From: Allolobophora icterica | Taxonomy: Eukaryota > Annelida > Clitellata > Crassiclitellata > Lumbricidae | Assembly (NCBI GenBank): GCA_963556255.1 | Contig: OY744613.1 | Span: forward strand, 42,873,861-42,937,860 | Direction of reading: 5' to 3' | DNA length: 64,000 bases | In this document: positions 44,067 through 56,332 of the stretch, in pieces | How positions within the stretch are numbered: the first letter of the stretch is position 1 | Layout of the letters: every line of letters starts with the position of its first letter | Notes under the pieces: model-generated | Seen by the model: only the letters and a program-made list of their open reading frames with translations | The model's database searches: none | What the model was told of the DNA's origin: nothing | Made by a program: the position numbers and the translations under genes

Positions 44067-46068
44067 TGACTCAAGCATGCGTCTCACTGAAGCTATGAAA
44101 ATCCATTTCCACAGAACAAAGCAGTAGGCCTACAGATTTTTTTCACAACTTCATCGAGACAATTGCAGGACAGCTGCAAAAAGCTATTTAGAAGTGTCGT
44201 CCCTCAATAGCGAATTGTGCATTCCATGCAAAGCAAACGCCCACATGAATGGAACCTCGATGAAGCTGTGAATGACAGCAGAACAGGCTGCCTCGATTCC
44301 ACACGCAAACAAACAACACAACATACAGAAACAAGCAAACGGACAAACGTCTACGTGTTCATTGCATATGCGCACGTGTAGCCTATGTACGAAAGGTTTC
44401 GCCCGATTCGGTTCATGTTGAATTACCGTTCCACCTTAAGAGATCCTAAGTCAGCCATATGAAAAACGGGCTTGAGAGGTACTTCTTTATAAAGGCACAA
44501 CATCATTGATCACGGATATGCACACATACACACACATGCCTGCAGTGTCATACATACATATATAGATAATTACTTACCTGCACGGACATACATACATACA
44601 TGCATACACATACACATACATTATATACACACATACATGCATGATGTACTCACATATGCACGTATATGCACACATACATATTATACACATACATACATAA
44701 TACACATATATAAACATATATTTTTTCATATAGGGCCTATGCATAAATACGTAAATAAATATGCAATTCGACCTACATTCAACCTACAATTGACCTACAG
44801 TCAGGTCTAGCTATTCTATGCCAGTTCCAAGAATCTCTACACAGGTCTGCAATGTAGCCTATTTCGAGTTGAAATGTCAGGTTTTTTAGATTTATTCAAG
44901 CAACACTCATAATGTAGAAAATATATGTAGGAGCCTATTTGAAATTTCTCTATTACGCAAGGTATTTGATAAATGTGGGAAATTTTTTAAAATGCATAAA
45001 CTTGTAGATTTTCTTTCTGAAATAAAATCTTACAAACATATCCAGTCCTTAATTGTTCCAGATAACAATAGGCGATAACAAACGGCAATAAACGCCATAT
45101 AAAGTATGTTGGGATGCAACAGGATGGACCCAGAAGTAACCCAATTCTCACTTATTAGGGTCGCCCATTTACCATTAAATAAATAGGCCTATCTAATGAC
45201 AAATGATTATCCTGACATAATATTATGTCCAACTTTATTATGAAGCATATAACAAGAACCCAAACGGAACGAAAATATGAAAGAAAAAGAAAAAACTTAA
45301 CTAGTGAAATCATATTGTCATTATTTATTTTGATCAATTTAGATATACAGGCATTTGGATTTTAATTATGACAAACTATTCAGTTTACGGATATCATGGG
45401 TAAGACTAACCCAAAAACAGGCCCCCACAATTTAATTGCACAATTTAATTGAAAGTAGTCGAGAGTTGGTGCGAGTAAAGTTTCCAATCATTCCGTGATC
45501 TAGTTTAGTGTGCATTGAAATCAGATGTACTATAGAAAAATTAGCCATAGGATAAATTTTAAGCAGTTATCACAAAAATTATGGACTGAATTATTAGAGA
45601 GTGAAGAAAATTGATCAAATTCGTGGCTGGTTATCTAACGTTTTTAGCTTGATAACTGAGTTTCTTTGTCTTTCTTTTGCAGACATTTTCTACCTCCTTG
45701 TGTAAATATCGAGCAGAAGGCACCCATCGGACCAACATTCCACTTCCTACGGTATATTATCTGCATAGGTTTTATGTCCTCATATGATTATTTACAGTCC
45801 ACGCTGTTCTTTGGAATGCGTACCAATTAAAAAGCAATCATAGTCTTAAACCAACAGGTAACATCAGGTGAAGGACTCTGAAGTAATTTCCGGTTTTACG
45901 ACTTTACGGATCAGTAGCGAGTAACTTTACGAGTCATATCGAGGACAGACACCCACATACATGCATGCATGCATACATGTACATACATACATACATAAAT
46001 GCATATAGCCTATATATATATATATATATAACATGTACATACATACATACATAAATGCATATAGCCTA

Positions 46069-46127
<59 letters not shown>
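44067..46127. other. Intergenic sequence with CATA/TA microsatellites
   Basis: 44510-44710 is rich in CACATACATACA units. 45950-46127 holds CATA runs and then a long (TA)n tract that abuts the LTR of the Gmr1-like element. CGACCTACATTCAACCTAC at about 44770 resembles TTGACCTACATTC at about 52003, so the element may have inserted in or near a local duplicate. Nothing else was recognised. Confidence 0.45.
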
Positions 46128-46130
<3 letters not shown>

Positions 46131-46614
46131 AACAACCTTACTAATTCTAGGATTAAATTAAAGATGAAACTCGCTTGGAAGAGGTTTTGAAAAGGTTGTA
46201 CTATTTGCAAACAAAATTAAACAGACAGGCCATTCGAATTTCCTCTTATTGAAACGATACAGAAAACTCACATGACCAGACTGCGTAGAAGTTCGTTCAC
46301 GAAGTTCGACAGAGAACACATTCGAAGGTGAAACGACTCAAACAACTAAAGTCTAACAGAAAGCCCTAAACGTGGTTGCTCCTAAAACAATGGCGGAGAA
46401 CCAGAAAATCTAAATAAGAACTAACAAAGGAGAATTGGCTGCCCTAACTTGAGATCACAAGCGTCGTGTCTCCTAACAGAAAATCTAATGCCAATCTCAA
46501 TCCTCTTTAAGACGCAGAGACTTAAATAGAAAATAGTGTCACTAGAGGTCGGTAGAAACCAACAGACACTCCTTCCTAGACCAAAGTCCAAAACACAGGG
46601 ATGATCACACAACA
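46128..46614 (-). repeat. 3' LTR of the Gmr1-like element
   Basis: Starts TGTAACAACC and ends CACACAACA on the + strand. It matches 51458-51944 along its whole length; the one difference I see is G at 46229 against A at 51559. The near-identity means a recent insertion or recent gene conversion. Confidence 0.9.
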
Positions 46615-46756
46615 TACCCCTAGACAACGAACACAAAAGAAAAATATGTAAAAGTAAGCAGCAAAACACATAGCAGCTATATACAGCAGCATCTAAATAT
46701 GTACATAGTTCGCAACTGTCAATTATATACAAAATATTATTTACAACACAAAAACT

Positions 46757-49700
46757 TTATTCAAGAGAAGGACGACTCAATAAATCTGGCAACACATTGA
46801 GACGACCAGGCCTATGGCGAATCTCCAAAGCGTATTGTTGAAGTTCTAGACTCCAGCGCAGTAGTTTCTGATTAGAGTTAGCCATCGAAGAGAGAAATTG
46901 AAGAGGACTATGGTCAGTGAACACAGTGACCAACGATGAGCCGAAATAGACACTGAAAGCACGGACGGCGAGGACCAACGCGAGTGCTTCCTTCTCCACG
47001 GTCGCGTATGCCAACTCGTGTCTCTTGAGCTTCCGACTCATGAAACAAACTGGATGTTCGAGACCATCGTGAATCTGTAAAAGCGAAGCTCCAACACAAA
47101 AATCGACGCATCTACAGCAACAATGAAAGGTTTATGAAAATCAGGCGGCCTTAGAATCGGTCTTGAAGCCAATCGAGACTTTAAATCGAGAAAAGCTCGA
47201 TGCGCATCCTCATTCCAAAAAAACTTCTTTCCTTTCTTCAATAACTCCGTAAGCGGTAACGTTAAGTCAGAGTAATGCGGCAAATATCTTCTGTAGTACC
47301 CCGCTATTCCTAACAGTGACTGAACCTGTTTCCTATTAGAAGGCGTTGCAAAATTTAACAATACATCGACCTTCTGTATTCTAGGCTGAATGGAATTTAG
47401 ACTAATATGGTGACCTAAAAAATCAATCTCAGCGTCCGCAAACACACACTTGCTCAAATTCAAAGTCAAGGCTGCATTAGAAATCCTACTGAGAACCTGT
47501 TTCAAATGATCCAAATGCCTTTCCCAGACCTTACTAAACACAATCACATCGTCTAGATAAGCATCACAAAACTCATCCAAATCCGCAAACAACTTTCGAA
47601 CCAAGCGAGAAAATGTAGCCGGGGCATTACGCAATCCAAAACTCATATATCGCCATTGGAAATGACCATTTGGTGTAACAAAACCAGTTAAAGGAATGGA
47701 GTTCTGTTCAATGGGAATCTGCCAAAAACCTTTCGTTAAATCAAGCTTAGTCATGAATTTAGCACCACCCAGCTTATCAATCAGCGTTTCAACTCTTGGC
47801 ATGGGAAATGGATCTGGAACTGTAACCGCATTCAATTTACGGTAGTCAGTACACAAACGCTCCGAACCATCAGGCTTAGGTACTAAAATAATAGGAGCAG
47901 CCCATGGACTCTCAGACTCCTCTATTATTCCCTCGCTTAACAGAAAAGAAACCTCCTGATTTATAACTTTCAACGTTTCCGGATGAACACGATATGGCGA
48001 TCGTCGAACAGGCGTTGCACCTGGCAACAACTCGATCCGATGCGACACCAAAGTAGTTTTCCCCGCCTTCGAACTAAACACATGTTTGAAAGCAAGCAAG
48101 ACAGACAACAATTCATTAGACTGATCAGAACTCAAATTATTGATCTGAACCTTATCAACAAGCTTCGAATGCAACAATTCATCAGCAGAAGGAACCACGT
48201 TAACTTGCAACACATGTTCATCAACAACATCAGCAACATCTGTTACAACAGCTCTTTCAATGAACTTCTTCATTAAATTGACATGCACAACTCTTTTAGA
48301 TTTGCGTCTATCAGGTGTTCCAACAAGATAATCAACTTCACCCAAACGCTGTAAGACCTCGTACGGACCACAGAAACGAGCTTGCAAAGGTTTGCCAATC
48401 AAAGGCAACAATAGCAAAACTTTATCACCAGTTTGAAAGACAACCTTCTTGGCACTCTTATCATACCATTCTTTTGATTTAGACTTCAGAACAGTATCAT
48501 TCTCATTCACAACTTCCATAGAAAACCGAATCTTCTCTCGCAAATCCAAAATGAAATCAATCAAATTAGATTGTCTTTTTTCATCCAACACATCAGCCAC
48601 CAACCAATTCTGTTTTATCAATTGCAAAGGACCCTTAACCGAGCGACCGAATGTCAAATCAAAAGCGGAAAAGCCCAACCCCTGCACCGGAACTTCCCTG
48701 TACGAAAACAACAACCAAGGCAAGACCTCATCCCAGCTATCAGGATATTCTTGAGCAACAGCCTTTAACATGTCTTTTAAAGTCCTATGCCATCGTTCTA
48801 AACAACCGTTTGTCTGGGGGTGATATGGACTTGTCCTTATCTGTATCACCTTACATTCATTTAAAAAGATTTGCATAAGATTAGAAAGGAACTCGGATCC
48901 ACAATCAGAAAGTATTTCGTCAGGTAAACCAAACATAGTAAACACCGAAATCAAAGCCTTCGCTACCTCAACCGCTGTATGTTGCCTCAACGGAAAAGCC
49001 AAAGGATACCTTGTAGCCAAGTCCATTACCGTTAATATAAACCTATTCCTAGACTTCTCACACGTAGATAATGGTCCGACAATGTCTATTGCCAACCTAG
49101 AGAATGGACTCTGAACGACAGGCAAATTAATCAAAGGAGCACGAACCTGAACAAATCCCTTGCCAACACGCTGACAAACTAAACAAGAGCGAACGTAAGC
49201 CTTAACCGAAGCAGAAATACCTGGCCAGTAGAAATGTCGTCTTAATCTATCTAACGTCTTCTGAATTCCCATATGCCCTGCAGCTGGAATGTCATGTGCA
49301 ACCGTCAATAACTTATTCCTTAATGATGTAGGCACAACCACTTGTGTAACCGCCAATCCCTCAGGAACATACTTCTCCGTCCAATGACGCACCAAAACTT
49401 CATTCTTCACAGCGTACGAACTTTGACCCAAATTATCCTCAACCCTATCAACCAACTCAAACAAAGGCGCTAAGGAAATATCCTCTCGTTGCAAACGAAT
49501 AAATTCGATTCGTGAAACAATGTTACCAATTTTATCTGAAGCCGCAACTGAGTCTTGAAACAAGTCATTCAAATCAACGACCGATTCTAAGTCAGATTCA
49601 AGACAGCTAACCAAGTCATTATTCTCAAGCGCGTCTACTGGTACACCTGTTAAATTATCCGTGTCCGTTCCTGGGTTCATACCTGTCATGTCATTAAGCG

Positions 49701-51345
49701 CATTGTCTGCAGCCGCCTGAGCACGCGTGACCACTCCCACCTGTTTCACTAAACCCGCAGCGATATCGTTGCCGATAATGATATGAACGCCTGTAGGCAA
49801 ACTGTCTATCAATCCAAATAGAAATGTCCCCGTGAAAAATTCACCCTCCAAAGTCATCTCCACTAAAGATACTCGCAACACTTCATTCCCAATGCCCTTT
49901 ATCAAACGAAATTCCTCAGTGTCGGTATAAAATTTTGAAGGAACTAAACTTTTGCTGACCAGACTCTGTGGCGCGCCCGAATCACGAAGCATGACCACTG
50001 AATATAGTGAGCTGTCCTGACCTTGTACCCATCCTTCAAAACAATACGGCCTAAAATCTTTATGTACACCGTCAAATACCTGATTAACCGAAGTTTCTGC
50101 ACTTACAGCAGGCACCTTCTGTACCAAACCCACGTGTTTTGCATATGGATTTGACCCCTCTTGTGCACCCGAACCCTGCATATTCTGTCTCTGAAAACAG
50201 TTGCCGTAACTGTGACCACTACGTGAACAAAACCCGCATACCACAGTCCTATAACCACGAGGGAACCCACCACGCGTACCTGTAAATTTAGCAGCCTGCC
50301 CCACAAACGTAGGACCATCCTTCCCTTCAGATTTCTCTTCAAGCCCCGAGCCAAAATTTGTATCCAATTTAAACGGTTTGTACAGCGTTGCGTATTCGTC
50401 CGCCAACGTAGCTGCCACGCGCAGAGACCTCGGCTTACGTTCAACAATCCATTTATGTAGCTCCAATTGGAGACAATTCACAAACTGTTCTAGTTTAAAG
50501 ACCTCTAGAAGTCTATTAGCATCAGTCAACGCCTCCTCACCTTCTAACCAACTATGAAAAGGCAAACCAAGACGAAAGGCGAAATTCGAATAAGTCTCTC
50601 CCGACATTTTAGTTAAAGACCTAAAACGTTTTCGATAATATTCGGGGACTCTAGCATATGCAGTCAATACAGCCTGTTTGAGCTTGTCATAGTCTTTACA
50701 GTCTTCAAGCGTCAGTTCTGAAAACACCTTCGCTGCCTTGCCAACCAATTGTGAATGCAACAATGCTGTCCACTTATCCCTTGGGAACTTATGAATTTCC
50801 ATTGCCTTCTCAAAACTCATGAAATAATTTTCAACCGCCATTTCATCGAATTTCGGTACCAGCCTAACCGCTGACGCTATTCTAAAATTGTCACACCCTG
50901 TACCATCCTCGTAACCCTCACTTTCCTTACTCTCTCGACATTCCATTTTATATTTTCGAACTCTCTCTTTTTCATCCAATTCCAATCTCAGTTTTCTTTC
51001 CTCAAACTCAACTTGAATCTTACGCTCCTCCAAAGCAAGTTTTACGTTCAATTTGCGTTCTTCGGCTTCTAATTCAGCTTTTCGTTCATCTGCCTGCAAC
51101 CTCAATTTCGCCAGCTCATACTCTCTTTCCTCTCTACGCAATTGCCTGTCCTCATCCTCCTTTGTCACCTTCGACTCCGCACCCACTTGCGGCGACACTA
51201 ACTTCAATAAAGCCTTTTGTAACTGTACTTTACTCAGTGACTTACTCTCCTGACCCAAACTATCCAAACGCTGTCTCAATTCATCCACAGACCATTCTAG
51301 AATGTCATCTACTGAGAATAACGGACCTGCGACGGGCATAGCCAT
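46757..51345 (-). CDS. Gmr1-like gag-pol polyprotein (PR-IN-RT-RH order), one frameshift
   Basis: The main frame runs from the ATG at 51345 to a stop at 47038 (1435 codons). In order: a charged coiled coil at about 63-130; gag at about 153-325; a zinc knuckle CxxCx4HxNC-like at 370-383 (CGFCSRSGHSYGNC); and a protease with DSG at 455-457. The integrase has the HHCC set (H684, H691, C721, C724) and a D754, D814, E850 triad with 35 residues between the last two. The RT has LDLTKGFWQI (D1202) and YLDD (1263-1266). RNase H starts at VAVDAS (about 1410). A single-base frameshift near 47095 moves the rest of RNase H (TVEKEALALV, FTDHSPL, ending at 46757) into another frame. All catalytic residues I can check are present. 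The frameshift may be a real inactivating change or an assembly error. Confidence 0.9.
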
Positions 51346-51441
51346 TTAGTCGACCAATTGCAAAGATTGAGTGAAAATATGGAAAACTTCCCACTTGGCT
51401 TTCAGAATTTCCAACTTTCAAAATTTCAATTCAAAAATTTT

Positions 51442-51455
51442 CGGACGAGCCCCCA
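51442..51455 (-). other. Primer-binding site, tRNA-Pro type
   Basis: On the minus strand TGGGGGCTCGTCCG lies two bases inside the 5' LTR. This is the sequence used by tRNA-Pro-primed elements and retroviruses over its first 14 bases; the match then ends. Position and sequence together make the assignment firm. Confidence 0.85.
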
Positions 51456-51457
51456 TA

Positions 51458-51944
51458 TGTAACAACCTTACTAATTCTAGGATTAAATTAAAGATGAAAC
51501 TCGCTTGGAAGAGGTTTTGAAAAGGTTGTACTATTTGCAAACAAAATTAAACAGACAGACCATTCGAATTTCCTCTTATTGAAACGATACAGAAAACTCA
51601 CATGACCAGACTGCGTAGAAGTTCGTTCACGAAGTTCGACAGAGAACACATTCGAAGGTGAAACGACTCAAACAACTAAAGTCTAACAGAAAGCCCTAAA
51701 CGTGGTTGCTCCTAAAACAATGGCGGAGAACCAGAAAATCTAAATAAGAACTAACAAAGGAGAATTGGCTGCCCTAACTTGAGATCACAAGCGTCGTGTC
51801 TCCTAACAGAAAATCTAATGCCAATCTCAATCCTCTTTAAGACGCAGAGACTTAAATAGAAAATAGTGTCACTAGAGGTCGGTAGAAACCAACAGACACT
51901 CCTTCCTAGACCAAAGTCCAAAACACAGGGATGATCACACAACA
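51458..51944 (-). repeat. 5' LTR of the Gmr1-like element
   Basis: 487 bp, the same ends as 46128-46614 and one visible substitution. In element orientation it lies upstream of the PBS and the gag-pol start and should carry the promoter. Confidence 0.9.
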
Positions 51945-51964
51945 ATATATATATATATATATAT

Positions 51965-53690
51965 CCATAGATACAAGAGTACGTATATAAATACGCAATT
52001 TGACCTACATTCAAAAGTCATGTCAGTTACGTTGATTTAATTAATATCGGGATGCATTCACGAGAACCGTACTTAAGCGGTTTGTAAATTTCACACATTG
52101 GACACCGAACTACTTATAAAATACATGCATGTGTATTCTCTGATCACTGCTTTAGCACTCTACAATCGTTCAACCTTAGATGAGTTAAGGTAACGTACGG
52201 TGGGTTAGTTGCTAGTGGTTGTGTCCCTTTTTTGTTCGCTTTATTTGTGAAAATACAGAAGTCGGAATCCTTTTTAACTTTCATGCCACATTGATTGGTT
52301 TCAATGTATGAATGAGAGACTGCCACTGGTAGGCTCTCGTTCAGCTGTTCGAACATCACTCACCTTCATATGAACTTAACCGTTATTTAAGAAATGCTGG
52401 AGGGGCAGCTTAAAGATGCGCTATGTGAATATTCATTGATAACACATGGCAGCGTTAGCGCATATAGGCCCTATTGTTTTGAGAGGCGATCCTATGTTAG
52501 CATAATACCTCGCTTCTTCAACGGTCAATGACTGTGATTACGGTTTCACTTTAAAAAAATGACCATCAATTGATTCCCTGTGCATTATTACAACGAAGAT
52601 CTAGTTGTCATTGGAATTATATTAAATTAGCCTTTTGAAATCTTCCTAGCCTCGTATCTTCGGGACCTTCGTTAACCACGGTCATTAGGTGAGCTACGAT
52701 TCTACGATGCACGCATGGCACTGTTATAGTATGTGCTTTGAGCAACTGGCAGAGAATTCAGTCAACCGTGGCATCAGCCAATATTGTACTGAAGATGTTG
52801 TATAGATACATTATTCTGCGGTAGAGTCGCGTGCTTTATGGGCGTTTAAATCATCGCAGCGTCTCTCACATGCTTGGAGCTATTATAGATCTTTGCCCAT
52901 TGTTGAATAGCCTCCGTAGCTAATACATAATTAGAGAAGTATTATATGAATAATTCAGCTTAGGTAATTATTGTAAACATTGTAGCATCTTGAAGTGTAT
53001 TAGTTAGAAAAACTAGTTAAAATATTTATCTCAAGTTAGAAGGTATCTAGCAGAGAGAGATCATTTGGAATTCTTCTAGCAGTTCATACGTCTTCGGTTA
53101 ATGACCCGAGTAAACACGATGAAGATACATCGCAGCCTAAAATGTCTGAAAGGTTGTTGACGAATTCGACAACAGTTGAGGTATTGCTCGTTGCAATTCA
53201 TTCACACACACACTGGAACTTTATTCTTCGAAACCTGGCGTTACTCTTGGACCATTGGAATAACTACTGAATACGGGACGACTTCCTAAGGAGTATTTTA
53301 GTGAGTATAATTCCACTTCCATATTGTTTTGGATTTAGATCGTATATTTTACTTGCAAGTTATGTATAGCAGATTCTGACTATTGCATACTTAGTTTTAT
53401 ATTATCCTGTAATAAAATATATATGCTGAACTGCGAGGTGTGCGTAATGGTATGAGACGCATCTCTATTTCATGGTATCTTGAACGTAGTTAGTTGCAAG
53501 CTGTACATATTTGCTCAGAATCTTGTATTCTTGCTTTTACATTTTTCTCTTTTAAAATTTTGTATTTGAAATGCAAGCTGCACGTAATGGTTTCAGACTA
53601 TTGTGTAACTCTTTGAGTAAATGATTAAGTAGTTTTATTAGGGTAAGTTACAGAGGAGTGCATTAAACCCGTCATCCAAATCAAACGGAA
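51965..53690. other. Intergenic sequence, nothing recognised
   Basis: No coding exon, RNA gene or clear transposon terminus could be supported. Confidence 0.45.
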
Positions 53691-54000
53691 AAGAGGTCCA
53701 CGGTCCAAGAGGTCCACGGACCAAGAGGTCCAAGGTCCAATATGTCCGAGGTAAAAATTGGTCCAAGGTCCAAGAGGTTCAAGATTAAAGATGTCCAAGG
53801 TCCAAGAGGACTAAGAAGTCCAAGGTACAAGAGATTCAAGGTCCAAGGTCCAATAGGTCCGAAGTCAAAATGGGTCCAAGGTCCAAGAGGTCAAAGATTA
53901 AAGATGTCCAAGGTCCAAGAGGTCTAAGAAGTTCAAGGTCCAAGAGGTTCAAGGTCAAGGAGGTCCAAGGTCCAAGAGGTCCAAGGTCCAAGAGGATAAA
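53690..54000. repeat. Minisatellite of GGTCCAAGA units
   Basis: Nine- to ten-base units (GGTCCAAGA, AGGTCCAAG, AAGATGTCCAAG) repeat across about 300 bp. Higher-order copies are present: GTCCAAGGTCCAAGAGGT recurs, and a TTAAAGATGTCCAAGG block appears twice, about 120 bp apart. The proline/lysine-rich open frame in it is a repeat artefact. Confidence 0.85.
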
Positions 54001-54379
54001 CTGAGGCAGATACGTTTAGAGTTGACATCAAGAAATAGCTAGATTAATGGTTCTGCGGAAATGAGTATGTAGGCCTGCTTTAAATATAATACGAGTATAA
54101 TTATTAGGATAATAAGAACGAGTTTCTTGAAATTATTTCAACGAAACTGTTAAATTTTCATTAAATAGTTTTTGATATGCTTTTTCATAAGCACTTGTCT
54201 GGCTTTAAAGCAAAAATTACTGAAGCAGAACAAGACAAGCTCAGAGAAGAGGCACTTCTCAACTGTTACGTTGGCAGAACGATCAGTGGGTTACAGACCA
54301 AAGAAACTGAGTATCGTCAACAAACTGATGTAACTAGACTCCAAAAAGATTGGATTGATTGATGAGATGTAGATTGTAA

Positions 54380-54600
54380 ACTAGTAAGAGGTAGGGATAG
54401 ATCCCTGCGAGACCCCAGTATTGCAGAGAGAAGGATCAGATCGAGTAGAACCAATAGCACATGCTTATAACGAATGCAGGGAAGTTAACCAGTTCAGGGC
54501 AGTTCCAGAGACACCGAAACTTTTGTTGATTCAGAAAACAAGTAGCTTGTAGTCAACAGGTCAAAAGCAGCAGTGATCGAAGCATTTATGTATTTCCGGT
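54380..54600 (-). pseudogene. LINE reverse transcriptase fragment
   Basis: The minus strand reads FGVSGTALNWLTSLHSL, a stop, then SDPSLCNTGVSQGSI. This matches the region before and including the GVPQGS box of CR1/L2-type RTs. Only about 60 codons remain. Confidence 0.6.
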
Positions 54601-56220
54601 ATACTGTAGAAATGCAACATTATTTCACTGCATGAAGGACGATGTAAAACAATATTATAGTGAAGCGCTGGTGAAATAAAATGGTCAGAGATTTACATTT
54701 ACATTTTCAAAAGTACATGCAAATGGAAAAGTTTAAGATTTATATCTAAAAACATTAACTTAATATTCGGGGCGCAGTATAAATTGTAGATTACATATGA
54801 TACAATAAAATGCAATATAATATGTACAGTTTATGAGCACATCAATCATAATTATAACAGTTTAAAGTGTAGCTCAATACTGAAGTTCAACTGACTGTGT
54901 GGGCTCAAGTGTATTTCGTCGCGTCACGACAAGCAGATCAACTTGTTGCTGATATTGTAGATTTACTTCATAATAGTTTTTCACTGACCTCATAAATAGC
55001 GCCATCTCTCGACTGCATATAACCTCAATCCCATTGTTACTGCTCCTCGACACGCTTCAATACACATGCGCCCTAAATGTCAGACTATGCTTGTGGACGC
55101 AATTAGATTTCATCCACTGCTGAATAACTGCAGAACAATGTTGAGTGCACTGGGCAGCCAATGAGTAAGCAAATCATTGTTGGTCAATCTACGGATGTAG
55201 AAATCTCAACCACGCATGGACAAACTGACAGAGAAGACATTACTATAAGCTATGATAAGCGATCATGCACTTAGACATACTGGGACCTCAGATTGAGACT
55301 TGAAGTTTAATTAAAATTGAAGCTTCAATTGGCAGTTTAAGAAATAGGTTAAACTCTGCTTACGGGTTGATGTTTTGCAATAAATAGCGGAAGATCGAAT
55401 GACCTCTTACCAACAACTTTTACTCTTGGCACCACGATTCTGTTCTGCCTTTGCTAAGAGTTGTGATTGGAATGTTGGAGAATGTGCACATGTGTGATGT
55501 TATAGGAATGCATGTATATGGAGTTTGTGTTCCCAATGCAAATGCATCTTTGCTCCGAGGAATCATTAAGGAAGAGAATGGACATACTCTCTTCGTTTTT
55601 AGCCTGATTGCAAATGCCGTTTGAAGTTCGATGCTGCTATTATCGTTACATTTACTTGTCCTATAGGTCCTATAAACATATGAGGATTTTATAAGTGCTG
55701 AAGAATAGTAAGAATAACAGCACACAGTATGTATACTTAGATTACAGATTAATGTAGATCCAATTGTTTCAATTTGTTTGGCATAAAAATGGAGGGTCCG
55801 AAATGTCACCTAGCCAGATTTAGTCTTCAAGAAGAACTATAAAATTATTAAAACATACATTAACTATTCAGAAAAGGTTAAGATTGTCTCTTCATTTTGA
55901 GTAGGCCCTAATTCCTATTAGGCCTATCAGATCTACAGTCCTTCCTCATTGGTTTCAGTCAAAAGGAATGTCTTTTATTTACAAAAATCATAAATTAATT
56001 TATCTTAATTTTGTTAACGCGAACAATTTATGAGATCTCGCTAAAAATAAACAGCACATTGCACACGTAAATTGGTGAAAATTTATTGGAGTTTATATTG
56101 ACCTTCACACAACCTGAAAGACTATATATTTTATATAAATTGATGAGCAAACATATCGAGTCTGTGGCTTGTGAGAAATTCCAATGTGTGAGAATTTGTG
56201 TTTTATTGCGTTCAGCTGAC
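54601..56220. other. 5' flank of the multi-VWA gene
   Basis: AT-rich DNA without domain-bearing frames. The promoter of the downstream gene should lie near its right end, but no TATA box could be assigned. Confidence 0.4.
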
Positions 56221-56332
56221 ATGAATCCCAGTTTGTATGTTCTAATGGCGGCCTGCAGTCTATGTTGTCTTGAGCGGCTGTCTTTGGTACATTCCGCACC
56301 TCGACCAGTCCTCACTCTTTCAACGAGTTATG
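56221..56332 (+). CDS. Exon 1: signal peptide of the multi-VWA protein
   Basis: ATG at 56221 gives MNPSLYVLMAACSLCC followed by a polar stretch, a plausible signal peptide. The donor GGTAAGTG at 56333 leaves phase 1, matching exon 2. An in-frame ATG farther upstream (56086) would add a charged N-terminus and is less likely to be the start. Confidence 0.65.

Larger units (their letters stand above)
46128..51944 (-). mobile_element. Gmr1-like Ty3/gypsy LTR retrotransposon, nearly intact
   Basis: Two 487-bp LTRs, a tRNA-Pro-type PBS and a single long gag-pol frame with one break in RNase H. The integrase lies between protease and reverse transcriptase, the order of Ty1/copia pol, while the sequences themselves are Ty3/gypsy. 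That combination defines the Gmr1 group of deuterostome elements. It transcribes from right to left. The flanks are (TA)n on the left and (AT)n on the right, so the target duplication cannot be read. Confidence 0.9.

Noticed and set aside
54177..54362. 61-codon frame (EAEQDKLREEALL...)
   Set aside because: No recognisable domain, splice context or homology; too short to support as a gene.
56086..56220. Upstream in-frame ATG of the multi-VWA gene
   Set aside because: It would place 45 mixed residues before the hydrophobic signal segment; the ATG at 56221 gives a standard signal peptide.
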